Assembly: GCA_023434855.1 (NCBI GenBank)
Contig: JAEYSJ010000384.1
Location: 1 to 64,000, forward strand
Reading direction: 5' to 3'
Source of the DNA: Bacillota bacterium
Lineage (GTDB): Bacteria; Bacillota_C; Negativicutes; JAEYSJ01
Length of the DNA stretch: 64,000 nucleotides
The first letter of the stretch is position 1. Each line of letters begins with the position of its first letter. The position numbers were made by a program, and so were the translations under genes. Below the pieces are notes generated by a model. That model was given only the letters and a program-made list of their open reading frames with translations, was not told where the DNA came from and searched no databases. Below, one piece after another: positions 7,049 through 15,945 of this stretch.

Positions 7049-9670
7049 CTATTTGGCTTCAGCCCAATTTTTGCCTAACTTAACATCAGCTGTCATTGGC
7101 ACTGACAAACTAACCGCCTGTTCCATAGCCTGTTTGACAACCTGGCCTACTAAGTCAGCCTCTTTGGCAACCACCTCAAGCACCAATTCATCATGTACCT
7201 GTAAAAGGATCCTGCTGCATAATTGTTTTTCATGTAAAATGCTATAAACATCTATCATGGCTTTTTTAATGATGTCTGCGGCTGTACCTTGTATCGGCGT
7301 ATTCATCGCCGTGCGTTCGGCAAAAGAACGCTGGTTAAAATTACTACTGGTTATATCAGGCAAATATCGCCGCCTTCCAAATAAAGTGGTAACATACCCC
7401 AACCGGCGTGCATCTGTCAGGATGACGTCAATGAAAGCTTTAACACCATGATATTTAGCAAAGTAACTGTCAATATAGTGACCGGCCTCCTTACGGCTGA
7501 CACCTATATCCCGGGACAATCCATAGTCGCTGATGCCATATACAATACCGAAGTTTACCGCCTTAGCACGGGCCCGCATCTCGGAAGTTACTTGGTCCAT
7601 CGGAACGCCAAAAACTTCTGCAGCAGTCCGGGTATGTATATCCTGATTTTGCTTAAAAGCATCAATTAAATTTTCATCACCTGACATATGGGCCAGTATC
7701 CTTAACTCAATTTGGGAATAATCAGCAGACATTATATAATCAAACCCTTGACCTGGCACAAACAACTCTCTAATTCGCCGGCCTATTTCAGTACGGATAG
7801 GAATATTCTGCAGATTTGGATCAGAACTGCTTAAACGGCCGGTAGCAGTAACTGTCTGATTAAACGTGGTATGTATCCTGTTGGTGCTCACATTGACCAA
7901 GCTTTCCATACCATCAAGATAGGTAGATTTTAGCTTTGTCAGTAAGCGGTATTCCAGCAGCCTGTCTATCAAAGGATGCTGGCCTGCAAGTTTTTCCAGT
8001 ACTTCAGCATCAGTTGAATATCCTGTCTTAGTCTTTTTTATCACCGGCAGTTTAAGCTTTTCAAACAAAATGACACCTAGCTGTTTAGTTGAATTAACAT
8101 TAAATTCCTCGCCTGCCAGCCCGTATATTTCATGCAGCAATGCATTAATTTTCACAGCAATTTCCCCGGACATCGTTCTAAGATATTCAGTATCTACCGT
8201 AATTCCGCAATGCTCCAGTGAAGCTAAGATAGCAGCAAGCGGCATCTCAATTTCGTAATACAATTTTTCCAGGCCGGCTTCTGCCAAGTGTTCCTTAAGC
8301 AAAGGCTGAAGCTCCCCCACAGCGTTAGCTGCCCAGCAGGCAAATGCCGGATCGGCAGTTGTTTTTTCATGCTGTTCTCTGTCTCTGTTCAGATACTTAG
8401 CCAATAAAAGATCCAGCGGATATTCCGCAGCGGTAGGATCAAGCAAATAGGCAGCAAGCAGGATATCGAAGCTAACACCGGCTACCGCAATATTAAGCTT
8501 ATTGCACGCGTTATAAAACTTTTTAGCATCATAGGTTACTTTATTTATATTGCTGTCGGTCAACAAACTTAGCAGCTCGTCCCAACCGCGGACGCCTGCT
8601 GCAATATACACCGCCTGACCTTCTAAAATAAGCGCCATTCCCTGCAGGGTTGCATCAGGAATTTGCCCGGCAATAACAGGATAAAATTTCAAAACGCCAA
8701 TATCCCTTGTTTTACCGACTGCTTCTGCAACTGATTGATAATCTGTCAGCAAAACTGCTTCCGGATAATTCTTACTGACTTTTGTACACTTTAAAGAATT
8801 ACCGGGAAATATGTCATCAATCCTCGTTAGCAGGCTTTTAAATTCGTAGTTGGTTAACAGTCTGAGTAGGTTTTCCCTGTCGGGACAAATATGATAAGCA
8901 TCAGGTTCAAAATCAAGCGCCATATCGCACACAATGGTAGACAATTTTTTCGATAATACAGCCAAGTCCATATTGTTGCGCAGATTTTCCTGCAGCTTTT
9001 TTCCTGATACTTTATCTATGTTGTCAATCAGGTTTTCTATTGAACCAAACTCGGCAATCAATTTTGCTGCTGTTTTTTCACCAATCCCGGGAACTCCGGG
9101 AATATTGTCGGAAGTATCTCCCATAAGGCCCTTTAAATCAATCATTTGGGCTGACGTAATTCCATATTTGTTTTGAAAGGCCTGGCTATCAAACATTTCC
9201 ATGTCTGAAATACCCTTTTTCGTAAGCATAACGTTAACATTTGGTCCTATCAATTGCAAAGCATCTCTGTCACCTGTAACAATAATCACATTATGACCGG
9301 CCTGGCAGGCTTTTACGGATAAAGTGCCTATGATATCATCAGCTTCATATCCTGCCTGTTCCAGCACTGCAATTCCCAAGGCAGCCAATACTTCTTTTAC
9401 TAACGGAAATTGTTCTGCCAATTCGCTTGGTGTAGCCTTACGATGTCCTTTATATTGAGCATAAATATCATTACGAAATGTAATTCTTCCCTTATCGAAA
9501 GCAACAGCTACCGCCTCCGGCTTTACGTCTGAGAGCAATTTTAGCAGCATAGTGGTAAAACCATATACCGCATTAGTATATTGTCCCCCTATGGTAGTCA
9601 ACAGCGGCAAAGCATAAAAAGCCCGATGCATTAAACTGCTGCCGTCAATAATTGCAAATGTGCGTGGCAT
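7049..9670 (-). CDS. polA: DNA polymerase I
   Basis: Family A polymerase for Okazaki-fragment maturation and repair. The N-terminal third is the 5'-nuclease (DGSSLMHRAFYA, then GLMGDTSDNIPGVPGIGEKTA). The central exonuclease-like region lacks the acidic DxE residues, so proofreading is probably absent, as in Bacillus Pol I. The polymerase domain has TATGRLSSSDPNLQNIP, SADYSQIELR and VHDEL. I start it at ATG 9670, eight bases after AGGTGG. The longer frame begins with GTG at 9682, inside the ribosome binding site. The product is 873 aa. It heads the run polA-mutM-coaE. Confidence 0.96.
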   Translation of the reverse strand: MPRTFAIIDGSSLMHRAFYALPLLTTIGGQYTNAVYGFTTMLLKLLSDVKPEAVAVAFDKGRITFRNDIYAQYKGHRKATPSELAEQFPLVKEVLAALGIAVLEQAGYEADDIIGTLSVKACQAGHNVIIVTGDRDALQLIGPNVNVMLTKKGISDMEMFDSQAFQNKYGITSAQMIDLKGLMGDTSDNIPGVPGIGEKTAAKLIAEFGSIENLIDNIDKVSGKKLQENLRNNMDLAVLSKKLSTIVCDMALDFEPDAYHICPDRENLLRLLTNYEFKSLLTRIDDIFPGNSLKCTKVSKNYPEAVLLTDYQSVAEAVGKTRDIGVLKFYPVIAGQIPDATLQGMALILEGQAVYIAAGVRGWDELLSLLTDSNINKVTYDAKKFYNACNKLNIAVAGVSFDILLAAYLLDPTAAEYPLDLLLAKYLNRDREQHEKTTADPAFACWAANAVGELQPLLKEHLAEAGLEKLYYEIEMPLAAILASLEHCGITVDTEYLRTMSGEIAVKINALLHEIYGLAGEEFNVNSTKQLGVILFEKLKLPVIKKTKTGYSTDAEVLEKLAGQHPLIDRLLEYRLLTKLKSTYLDGMESLVNVSTNRIHTTFNQTVTATGRLSSSDPNLQNIPIRTEIGRRIRELFVPGQGFDYIMSADYSQIELRILAHMSGDENLIDAFKQNQDIHTRTAAEVFGVPMDQVTSEMRARAKAVNFGIVYGISDYGLSRDIGVSRKEAGHYIDSYFAKYHGVKAFIDVILTDARRLGYVTTLFGRRRYLPDITSSNFNQRSFAERTAMNTPIQGTAADIIKKAMIDVYSILHEKQLCSRILLQVHDELVLEVVAKEADLVGQVVKQAMEQAVSLSVPMTADVKLGKNWAEAK

Positions 9671-9835
9671 AAATCCCACCACCTATTTTCTTATTTGTTT
9701 GTACTATAATTTAACTGAATATATCAAAATTCCTTTTTAGTTTCTATATTGTAAAAGTAGTTTATACTAAACTTGATTCAAAATAATATTGCACAACGAA
9801 GTAGATGCATTTTCTGAAGCAGCCTCGATACAGAA

Positions 9836-9860
9836 ATAAAAGGCGGTGCTGCAAACCGCC
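9836..9860 (-). terminator. second terminator after L,D-transpeptidase gene
   Basis: On the minus strand GGCGGT-TTGCAGC-ACCGCC is followed by TTTTATTT. It backs up the terminator at 9870-9911 and separates this unit from polA. Confidence 0.7.
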
Positions 9861-9869
9861 CATAGGTGA

Positions 9870-9911
9870 TGGTAAAAACTCCCATCAGTTTTACCTACTG
9901 ACAGGAGTTTC
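9870..9911 (-). terminator. first terminator after L,D-transpeptidase gene
   Basis: AAACTCC pairs with GGAGTTT, followed by a 2x2 internal loop and TCAGT/ACTGA. On the minus strand it ends in a T run. It lies about 50 bases after the L,D-transpeptidase stop. Confidence 0.75.
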
Positions 9912-9963
9912 TTACTAGCAAAATTATACAGTATATAAAGTATCAAGTCAATTGGTATACAAG

Positions 9964-11196
9964 TCAGTTCCTGACCTTCGCTGTCTCCTCAAAAGGATAT
10001 GTTATCTCAACAGTACGGTCCAGCTGATTCCAATATACAAATGCATTTAACCATTCATTAATTTGATTTATTTTAATAAATGGCTCATTCTCAATTATAC
10101 TTACAGGCACATTTTTGCCCTGTATAGTCAAAGTATTTTTTAATCCATCCCACTTTGCTGTCTGCCCTGTTGCCTTAATTACCTCTAAGGCCGGAACTGC
10201 TAATATCCCCTCAGCTGTCTTCACATTTCTGGTAACAACTTTGCCATTTAGCAATACAGTTATAAAATCAAAATCCACACTATTGTCCTCATGGTTCCAG
10301 TTTTGTTGACCGCCAAATAACATCTGGATATTTTCCGGCGTCGTATATAATATATCGCCCTTAATTACACCACTAGCCGTATTTTTCTCGGTTTGTACCA
10401 GGCCTTTTTGTTCATCCCAGATGATATTGGTTTTCAGAACTTCGGCAACCGCCCAAACGGGTACATATACTAAGCCTTGTATATTTACTGCCCAACGGGG
10501 CAGTACTTTGTTATTTATTCTGATGTGAACTAATTGGGCAAATGGAACCTGCTTATTTTGCTCGCCTTGAATTATTTGCAATAGCAATCCGTCACTGACC
10601 AGGCCGTTCAAATGATATTCAGCCAGTTTATTGATGACAGACTCTAAATTTATTCCCTGACAACCATAAACATCCGCGTAAATGCCAATAGAAGCCTGCC
10701 CTTTATTATCAATTCGCAGTCTAACCCGGTCGTAGGTTATACGCACAGGTGTTCCGATGTTTACCTTGCTGTATAATTCCTCAGCATCCTGTTCAAACAT
10801 GCGAATACAGCCATTTGACACCGCAGAACCGATAGCCCAGGGAGCGTTAGTTCCATGTATTCCATAATCGGCTGTAAAGCCCATCCAACGGTAACCTAAT
10901 GGATTAGACGGACCGGAAGGAATTGAAAAGCCCCGTCCCGCCGGAATCCATGCAGGGTCGACCTCCATATACTGGATGGCATAATTCCCTATAGGTGTAG
11001 GTGTTGAAGGCTTGCCAATAGCAACCGGGTATTCCTTTACAAATGTATTGTCAGAATACAGATCCAATGTCCTGCTAGGTAAATTAATTACAATACTTGG
11101 TGCGGCAATAACCTTGCTTTCTTGAGCCCAGGCGGATATTACTACCATAAAAAACAAAAACATTGCTATAGAACCTGCCCTTTTGAATAAGAACAT
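9964..11196 (-). CDS. L,D-transpeptidase (YkuD) with copper amine oxidase-like repeats
   Basis: Exported enzyme expected to form 3-3 cross-links, or to attach proteins, in peptidoglycan. A signal peptide covers residues 1-32. The YkuD domain (about 35-155) contains His114 in GIHGT and catalytic Cys130 in SNGCIRM. The rest (about 200-400) looks like two or three copper amine oxidase N-terminal-type stalk repeats (VLPRWAVNIQGLVYVPV, then VVTRNVKTAEGILAVPA), which are common cell-surface modules in Firmicutes. ATG at 11196 has AAGGGG upstream. That ribosome binding site can pair with two upstream copies of its complement (11247-11308), suggesting translational control. It is monocistronic with two terminators. 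Confidence 0.9.
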   Translation of the reverse strand: MFLFKRAGSIAMFLFFMVVISAWAQESKVIAAPSIVINLPSRTLDLYSDNTFVKEYPVAIGKPSTPTPIGNYAIQYMEVDPAWIPAGRGFSIPSGPSNPLGYRWMGFTADYGIHGTNAPWAIGSAVSNGCIRMFEQDAEELYSKVNIGTPVRITYDRVRLRIDNKGQASIGIYADVYGCQGINLESVINKLAEYHLNGLVSDGLLLQIIQGEQNKQVPFAQLVHIRINNKVLPRWAVNIQGLVYVPVWAVAEVLKTNIIWDEQKGLVQTEKNTASGVIKGDILYTTPENIQMLFGGQQNWNHEDNSVDFDFITVLLNGKVVTRNVKTAEGILAVPALEVIKATGQTAKWDGLKNTLTIQGKNVPVSIIENEPFIKINQINEWLNAFVYWNQLDRTVEITYPFEETAKVRN

Positions 11197-11308
11197 TGAG
11201 CATCCCCTTCTTTGTCCTTAATTTTTATGACTATAAACGTATATGAGGGATGCTCAGGCTATATGCAAGTTTTTTTATCTATCTAAGTTCTTCTTTATAA
11301 GGATGCTC
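11197..11308 (-). promoter_or_regulatory. inverted repeat able to mask the L,D-transpeptidase ribosome binding site
   Basis: Bases 11197-11206, immediately before the start codon and overlapping the Shine-Dalgarno G run, are exactly complementary to 11247-11256 (10 bp, TGAGCATCCC / GGGATGCTCA). A third related copy, AAGGATGCTC at 11299-11308, could pair with the same site. In the mRNA either upstream copy could form a stem that hides the ribosome binding site. The repeat is visible; the regulatory role is inference. Confidence 0.5.
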
Positions 11309-11370
11309 GTTCGTCGGCCGAGTAGAAATTCTTGCACAATCTTGCTGCTGGCTTTGGCCGGACAAGTGCA

Positions 11371-12507
11371 TTATTGCAAGTTAAGAATTTGCTGATGCAC
11401 TACTTTAAGATGACGGATACGATCATCAAAAATCGGTATATATATATGCACTTTAGTACCCCGGGCCTCATTAGCGCTAATATTAATGAATCCACCATGC
11501 TCTGAAACAATCCGGTGGGCTATAGGTAGACCAAGTCCCATGCGGTCGAGTTTCGTAGTATAAAAAGGCTCAAATACTTTGGATAAAATTTCACATGGCA
11601 CACCGCTGCCATTGTCGTGTATAGCTATGACCAGCATATTAAGTTCAGCATTCAGCCATGATTTAACTGTCAATACCCCTTCTTCAGGCATAGCTTCCAT
11701 AGCATTCTGCATAACATTTACTATAGCCTGCTTCATAAGATTACTATCTGCCATTATATCAGGCAGGTTCTTGGCCAATTGCTTATCAATACCTATTTTT
11801 TCACCGCCAAGTTCCTTGAAAGTAAGCATTAACGCCTCTTCAATTGCCCTGTTTACATTAAACCCATATGCTTTCTTTATGGGAGGCTTGGCAAATAGGA
11901 TCAGTTCTTTTACCACATCGTTAATATACGAAACTTCGTCAAGCATTATTTCTAAAAGGTCACGACGCACCGTGTATTGATCATCTTCAAGACGGTTTAG
12001 CATTACTTGCAGATAACCACTAATAGTAGTAAGGGGTGTGCGCACATGATGTGCTATTCCTGCTGCCAGTTCCCCCAGTGACATCAGCATCTGGGTAGTC
12101 TGAATCTGCTTAATCGCAGCTTTTACAGCTGATACATCCTGCATTATTATAATCATTCCAGACACTTCGCCTGACGAATCAATTAACTTCAAGGTATCTA
12201 TATGCAAATATACCACCTGATCCTTAATTTTTAATTTAAGATTTGTCGAGGAAAGTTCTTCATATTCAGAAATAGAAAATATTCTTAAAAACTTATCACC
12301 ATAGTTCTTAAAAACTACTTCAGCCCGCTTTCCCAAAACTTTTAGCCGGTCTAAAGAGCAAATCCTTTCGGCCTCCCGGTTTAAATTTTTAATGCGCATT
12401 GAACTATCTAAATGGATAATACCAGTAGCAGGTGTTTCAAAGTAGTCTTTATATTCATCTTCTCTAACAAGATATACCACTTTACTTTTAAGAGCTTCCG
12501 CAGACAT
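11371..12507 (-). CDS. PAS-domain histidine kinase, orphan, with atypical H-box
   Basis: Soluble sensor kinase without membrane segments. A PAS-like domain (about residues 20-130) precedes HisKA (about 140-210) and an ATPase domain (about 255-365) with NVMQNAMEA, DNGSGVP and GLGLPIAHRIV motifs. The architecture resembles NtrB-like and sporulation (Kin) kinases. The H-box reads GIAHHVRTPL: His153 is the likely phospho-acceptor, but the usual Glu or Asp next to it is His154. No response regulator is adjacent. ATG at 12507 has AGGGGATG upstream. The target is unknown; Spo0A or a phosphorelay is possible but unproven. Confidence 0.88.
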   Translation of the reverse strand: MSAEALKSKVVYLVREDEYKDYFETPATGIIHLDSSMRIKNLNREAERICSLDRLKVLGKRAEVVFKNYGDKFLRIFSISEYEELSSTNLKLKIKDQVVYLHIDTLKLIDSSGEVSGMIIIMQDVSAVKAAIKQIQTTQMLMSLGELAAGIAHHVRTPLTTISGYLQVMLNRLEDDQYTVRRDLLEIMLDEVSYINDVVKELILFAKPPIKKAYGFNVNRAIEEALMLTFKELGGEKIGIDKQLAKNLPDIMADSNLMKQAIVNVMQNAMEAMPEEGVLTVKSWLNAELNMLVIAIHDNGSGVPCEILSKVFEPFYTTKLDRMGLGLPIAHRIVSEHGGFINISANEARGTKVHIYIPIFDDRIRHLKVVHQQILNLQ

Positions 12508-12604
12508 AATTCGCCATCCCCTCTATTGTCCCTAATACTTTAAGGTGTTAGATAACATTCTTGTAAATTATTGTATTTCCTGCTAAATCAGGCCAATTAG
12601 TTTT

Positions 12605-12650
12605 CGTAAAAAACCGACAGCGTGTTACTTATAAAGTAACACGCTGTCGA
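12605..12650 (-). terminator. strong terminator upstream of the kinase gene
   Basis: A perfect 16-bp stem (12615-12630 with 12634-12649, loop ATA) is followed on the minus strand by GGTTTTTTA. It would stop any transcription reaching the kinase gene from the right. Between here and 13080 I find no convincing gene; a frame at 12853-13077 has no ribosome binding site. Confidence 0.75.
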
Positions 12651-13080
12651 AACCCAGTAGTATCCCACTGAAATCCTTATTTTTACTGACTTCTTACGGT
12701 TGCTTCATTCGACATAATATCGCCGGTATAAACCTTTATTTAATGCAATAGTTTATATTAATCACCATTATTCTACATTTACTGTTCTTTATTCCATTAT
12801 TTTACATTTTAATTTTCTGAAAAAAAGCGTAAATACCCTTAAAACATTATGATTGAGAGACAAAGAAGGATTATATTTTATATCCATCTTTCCTTGTGAG
12901 ATGCGGAGCCAGCCGCTCCCTTCATATCCTTCGTCCATTCTTCCGTTCAAAAATTTACATCAAAGCTGGTTAAAGCTAAAAACTTATAAATTTCGATATA
13001 TTCAAGAAAACGGTTATTTCTGGGGAACCGGTATGCTTTTTTTATTATCTTCTTCCCGAAAAACTGCAGTCTTCTGATAA

Positions 13081-13116
13081 TAAATAAAGGCCGGTAGTAT
13101 TACCGGCCTTTATTTA
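13081..13116 (-). terminator. terminator overlapping the stop codon of the 120-aa gene
   Basis: A perfect 16-bp stem (13081-13096 with 13101-13116, loop GTAT) includes the TAA stop codon of the gene on its right. A/T-rich ends allow it to act on either strand. Confidence 0.7.
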
Positions 13117-13476
13117 TTCACCTATGTACTTCTGATGAAAGTAATCCGGATCTACATCCTGGGGAACCACAGCATGGAAGCGCAGCCATTCATTACCTCT
13201 TTCATGTTTATTCAATAAATAAGTTTTTACTGGATAGTCTTTGATATCAACACTCAACAGATCTTTTCCGTTTACAGCCCGTTCTAAGTCATTTTGCGAG
13301 CAAGAATCTGTATAAAAATACTGATCAACTGCCAACAAACTGCCATCATTATCATAGGCAGCACCAAAATAAACTGCGCCGCAATCTATGGTAAATTCAT
13401 AATTGCCATCCTCATTAGCAGTACGGCTGTCGATAAACACTCTTTTAATAGGCAGTTGAGTCATTTGTATTCCCAT
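13114..13476 (-). CDS. conserved-looking hypothetical protein (120 aa)
   Basis: I do not recognise this family. The protein is soluble, acidic and rich in Tyr and Asp, with one CGAVYFGAAYDNDG segment and no signal peptide or membrane segment. ATG at 13476 follows GGAGGTGATAGC, a near-ideal ribosome binding site. ATG 13464 (M5) is a less likely alternative. It has its own terminator and stands alone between the kinase and the DUF3842-cooT pair. The sequence pattern suggests a small mixed alpha/beta fold, but no function can be assigned. Confidence 0.75.
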   Translation of the reverse strand: MGIQMTQLPIKRVFIDSRTANEDGNYEFTIDCGAVYFGAAYDNDGSLLAVDQYFYTDSCSQNDLERAVNGKDLLSVDIKDYPVKTYLLNKHERGNEWLRFHAVVPQDVDPDYFHQKYIGE

Positions 13477-13669
13477 GCTATCACCTCCATTTTATATTAC
13501 GATACCATTTTCCCCAACAATTATTTATTTATACGACCAGGAAAACACTATGCACCTTCAAAAAATTTCAGGAAACTTGCAGATTATATGAATAAGCGGC
13601 TTTCATTTCCGGATCGAAATCTTACTTTGACTTTTCCTGATAGTCAAGGCAATTAACGCCTGATACCTG

Positions 13670-13873
13670 GTGCACATCAATATGAGGCAGCCTGGCGCTT
13701 TTAAAACCCATAGACTTGCACCCATAAGGAAAATTCTTATCCCACGTAACATAAAAATATTTACATTTATAACAATTAATCTGTTGTTGCTTCATATGAT
13801 CATCCTGATATTATGTATAATAATCTTAGTCCTTATTGGGATTAAATTACTCGCCCAACGGCAAGACTTATAA
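13670..13873 (+). CDS. doubtful small membrane protein ORF
   Basis: A 67-codon plus-strand frame with a GTG start and a long hydrophobic C-terminal part (about residues 30-58). No ribosome binding site is visible before the GTG or the internal ATG codons. Otherwise the stretch 13477-13956 shows no gene. It may be chance, or a hydrophobic peptide begun at an internal ATG. Confidence 0.15.
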   Translation: MHINMRQPGAFKTHRLAPIRKILIPRNIKIFTFITINLLLLHMIILILCIIILVLIGIKLLAQRQDL

Positions 13874-13956
13874 CTTTTGTCATTTCTATGCAACTGCTCC
13901 TAAACAGAAAATAAGCCATAAAGAAATGCAAAATTTCCTCATGGCACTTGAGTGAC

Positions 13957-14154
13957 TTAATCCTGTTTTATTCTTTCCAGAATGATCCTGTGATCAATCA
14001 ATTGCAATTCTTTAATACGTGCAGCCAAAGTTTTACGCTGGCCAAATATATTTTCCAAATAAATTTCACCGTCTTTTGGTATAACCCTGTCTACTCTTTC
14101 AAGAAATAACTCTTCCTTACCATTCTCATACAAATATACATTAGCTTCACACAT
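13957..14154 (-). CDS. CooT family nickel-binding protein
   Basis: A 65-aa protein matching the CooT family (PF10133): it begins MCEANVYLY and continues through a beta-rich core to IKELQLIDHRIILE. In Rhodospirillum CooT, Cys2 binds nickel and the protein supports nickel delivery to carbon monoxide dehydrogenase. Cys2 is present here. ATG at 14154 follows GGAGGGATG. It lies six bases downstream of the DUF3842 gene, so the two are one operon. A role in nickel handling for a CODH encoded elsewhere is likely but not shown. Confidence 0.85.
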   Translation of the reverse strand: MCEANVYLYENGKEELFLERVDRVIPKDGEIYLENIFGQRKTLAARIKELQLIDHRIILERIKQD

Positions 14155-14160
14155 GTTTGA

Positions 14161-14574
14161 TCATCCCTCCATGTATCTTTCAATTTGCACCAGTAAAGCA
14201 TCAACTAAATGTGGCAGCGGTTCGGTCTGCAAACCAATTATGTCAACATTACTTCGATGGATGGGCAACAGTAGTTTCCTAGCTTTGCTGCTGGCAATTA
14301 CTTCTGCCATTCTAGGCGTAAGTTCACCTTGCATGGAATTAGCAATAATAATACTCAAAGATCCCACAATCAGATCCACTTCATTTGCGTTATAGGCAAT
14401 AGCGTTTTCGCCGCTGGCACCCTCATTCGCCCCGGCTTTCAGCATGGCGGCAGTAGCAAGAGCATTGGTACCAAAAGCAAATATTTCAATTTTATCGTGA
14501 AATGCATTAAGCATTTTTTCGATGATTACTTTGCCCATACCTCCACCTTGCCCGTCGATAACTGCAATCCTCAT
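14161..14574 (-). CDS. DUF3842 family protein
   Basis: A 137-aa protein with a Rossmann-like N-terminus MRIAVIDGQGGGMGK and a conserved SMQGELTP segment, which I recognise as DUF3842 (PF12953), a family of unknown function mostly found in anaerobes. The glycine-rich loop suggests nucleotide or cofactor binding. ATG at 14574 has AAGGGGGGA upstream. It is cotranscribed with cooT, so a link to nickel or CODH metabolism is a reasonable guess. Confidence 0.82.
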   Translation of the reverse strand: MRIAVIDGQGGGMGKVIIEKMLNAFHDKIEIFAFGTNALATAAMLKAGANEGASGENAIAYNANEVDLIVGSLSIIIANSMQGELTPRMAEVIASSKARKLLLPIHRSNVDIIGLQTEPLPHLVDALLVQIERYMEG

Positions 14575-14609
14575 AAAATCCCCCTTAGAAGTTCAATTAC
14601 GAAACAAAA

Positions 14610-14649
14610 CAATAAAAACCATCAAGGTACTTTAACAACCTTCATGGTT
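14610..14649 (-). terminator. terminator between the protease gene and DUF3842
   Basis: AACCATCAAGGT (14617-14628) pairs with ACCTTCATGGTT (14638-14649) with one C-C mismatch. On the minus strand it is followed by TTTTTATTGTTTT. It separates the HtrA protease transcript from the DUF3842-cooT operon. Confidence 0.75.
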
Positions 14650-14780
14650 AACCATATTCATCAGGTAAATCGTCAATAAAATAAATAGGGTACAGCTTTA
14701 ATTTTGTCAAACTTCAGTCTGACTTATCCATGTAAATCATACCATAAGGCAGTATTTTTGTAAATATACTTGATAACAGG

Positions 14781-14814
14781 AAAGCAGGTAGTTGGCAAAC
14801 CACCTGCTTTTTAT
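14781..14814. terminator. hairpin after the HtrA protease gene
   Basis: AAAGCAGGT (14781-14789) pairs with ACCTGCTTT (14802-14810). The T run is better on the plus strand (TTTTTA) than on the minus strand, so for the protease transcript it may act as a 3'-stabilising hairpin rather than as the main terminator. Confidence 0.5.
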
Positions 14815-14844
14815 CTCTCTTTATCTTTTCAACCTAACTGGGAA

Positions 14845-15945
14845 CTACTGCTGGCTAGGCATTTCCTCCAGTACCACCGATGTTTTGTGCTGCTGACCGT
14901 TGCGGATGAAAACCACTTCTATATTGGCTCCAATCGCCTTGGCATCGATAGCGGATCGTAGGTCAGCCACACTGTTAGTGTCTGTACCAGCTACCCGTAA
15001 AATAATGTCCCCTTTAGTTAAGCCAGCCTTGGCTGCCGGACCATTTTTCACCAGCTGCGCGACATATACCCCTTTGTCCAATTCCAAATCGTACCCATAA
15101 GCCGCGGCGCTCTTACTGTCAAGTGCCCCGACACCCAGGTAAGCTCTGGCCACATGTCCCTTATCAATCAATGACTGCAGGATAGGATGAGCGATATTTG
15201 TCGGAATGGCAAAACCAATTCCCTCCACTCCGGGTACGGAAATCTTGGCACTATTTATACCAATTACCACTCCGTCGGCATTGACCAAAGCTCCGCCGGA
15301 GTTGCCGGGGTTAATGGCAGCATCGGTTTGAATAAGCTTGAATTTTCGTTCGCCAATTTCGATAGACCGGTTGAGTGCGCTAATTACGCCAGTAGTCACG
15401 CTGCCCTGGAATTCAAGACCAAGCGGATTACCGATAGCAATAGCCGGCTCCCCTACCACCAGACTGTCGGAATCACCCAATACCGCAGCTGGCAAGTCGG
15501 TTGCATCCACCTTAACCACCGCCAAATCGGTAACCGGATCAGCCCCTAGTACACGGCCATTCAGGACTCGTCCATCTGCCAATGATACACTGATTTCCTG
15601 GGCTCCTTCGACTACATGATTATTCGTTGCAATATAACCGTTGGAATCAAAAATTACACCTGAACCAACGCCTTTATCCACTAACACTTTCCGATTGGAA
15701 ATATCTCTTGCATAGCTTTTATTGGTAATACCTACTACAGCCGGTCCTACAGACTGAGCTGCCCTGACAATGGCAGTATTGCGGTTATCAGAAATCCCTG
15801 CCGGTATCTGTGCCTGAACAGTTGGCGTATGCAACAAATTGGCCGGCCCGGTTGTTAAATTTTTGCCATAACCCATAACCAAGCTTGTGCCAACAACTGC
15901 AACAAAAGCGGTGACCAAACAATAGGTTATTATTTTCTTATACAT
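14845..15945 (-). CDS. HtrA/DegP-type serine protease with PDZ domain
   Basis: Envelope-anchored trypsin-like protease that degrades misfolded exported proteins. An N-terminal hydrophobic anchor (residues 5-25) precedes the protease domain with catalytic His110 (TNNHVV), Asp140 (VTDLAVV) and Ser216 (GNSGGAL). One PDZ domain fills about residues 275-360. I start it at ATG 15945, eight bases after GGAGG, giving 366 aa; the longer frame to 15993 lacks a ribosome binding site. It is monocistronic, flanked by tRNA-Ala and the DUF3842-cooT operon. Confidence 0.94.
   Translation of the reverse strand: MYKKIITYCLVTAFVAVVGTSLVMGYGKNLTTGPANLLHTPTVQAQIPAGISDNRNTAIVRAAQSVGPAVVGITNKSYARDISNRKVLVDKGVGSGVIFDSNGYIATNNHVVEGAQEISVSLADGRVLNGRVLGADPVTDLAVVKVDATDLPAAVLGDSDSLVVGEPAIAIGNPLGLEFQGSVTTGVISALNRSIEIGERKFKLIQTDAAINPGNSGGALVNADGVVIGINSAKISVPGVEGIGFAIPTNIAHPILQSLIDKGHVARAYLGVGALDSKSAAAYGYDLELDKGVYVAQLVKNGPAAKAGLTKGDIILRVAGTDTNSVADLRSAIDAKAIGANIEVVFIRNGQQHKTSVVLEEMPSQQ

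Noticed and set aside
12853..13077. Plus-strand frame of 74 codons between the kinase and the 120-aa gene
   Set aside because: TTG start without a ribosome binding site, and composition unlike a protein. It is the only candidate in a 430-base gene-free stretch.
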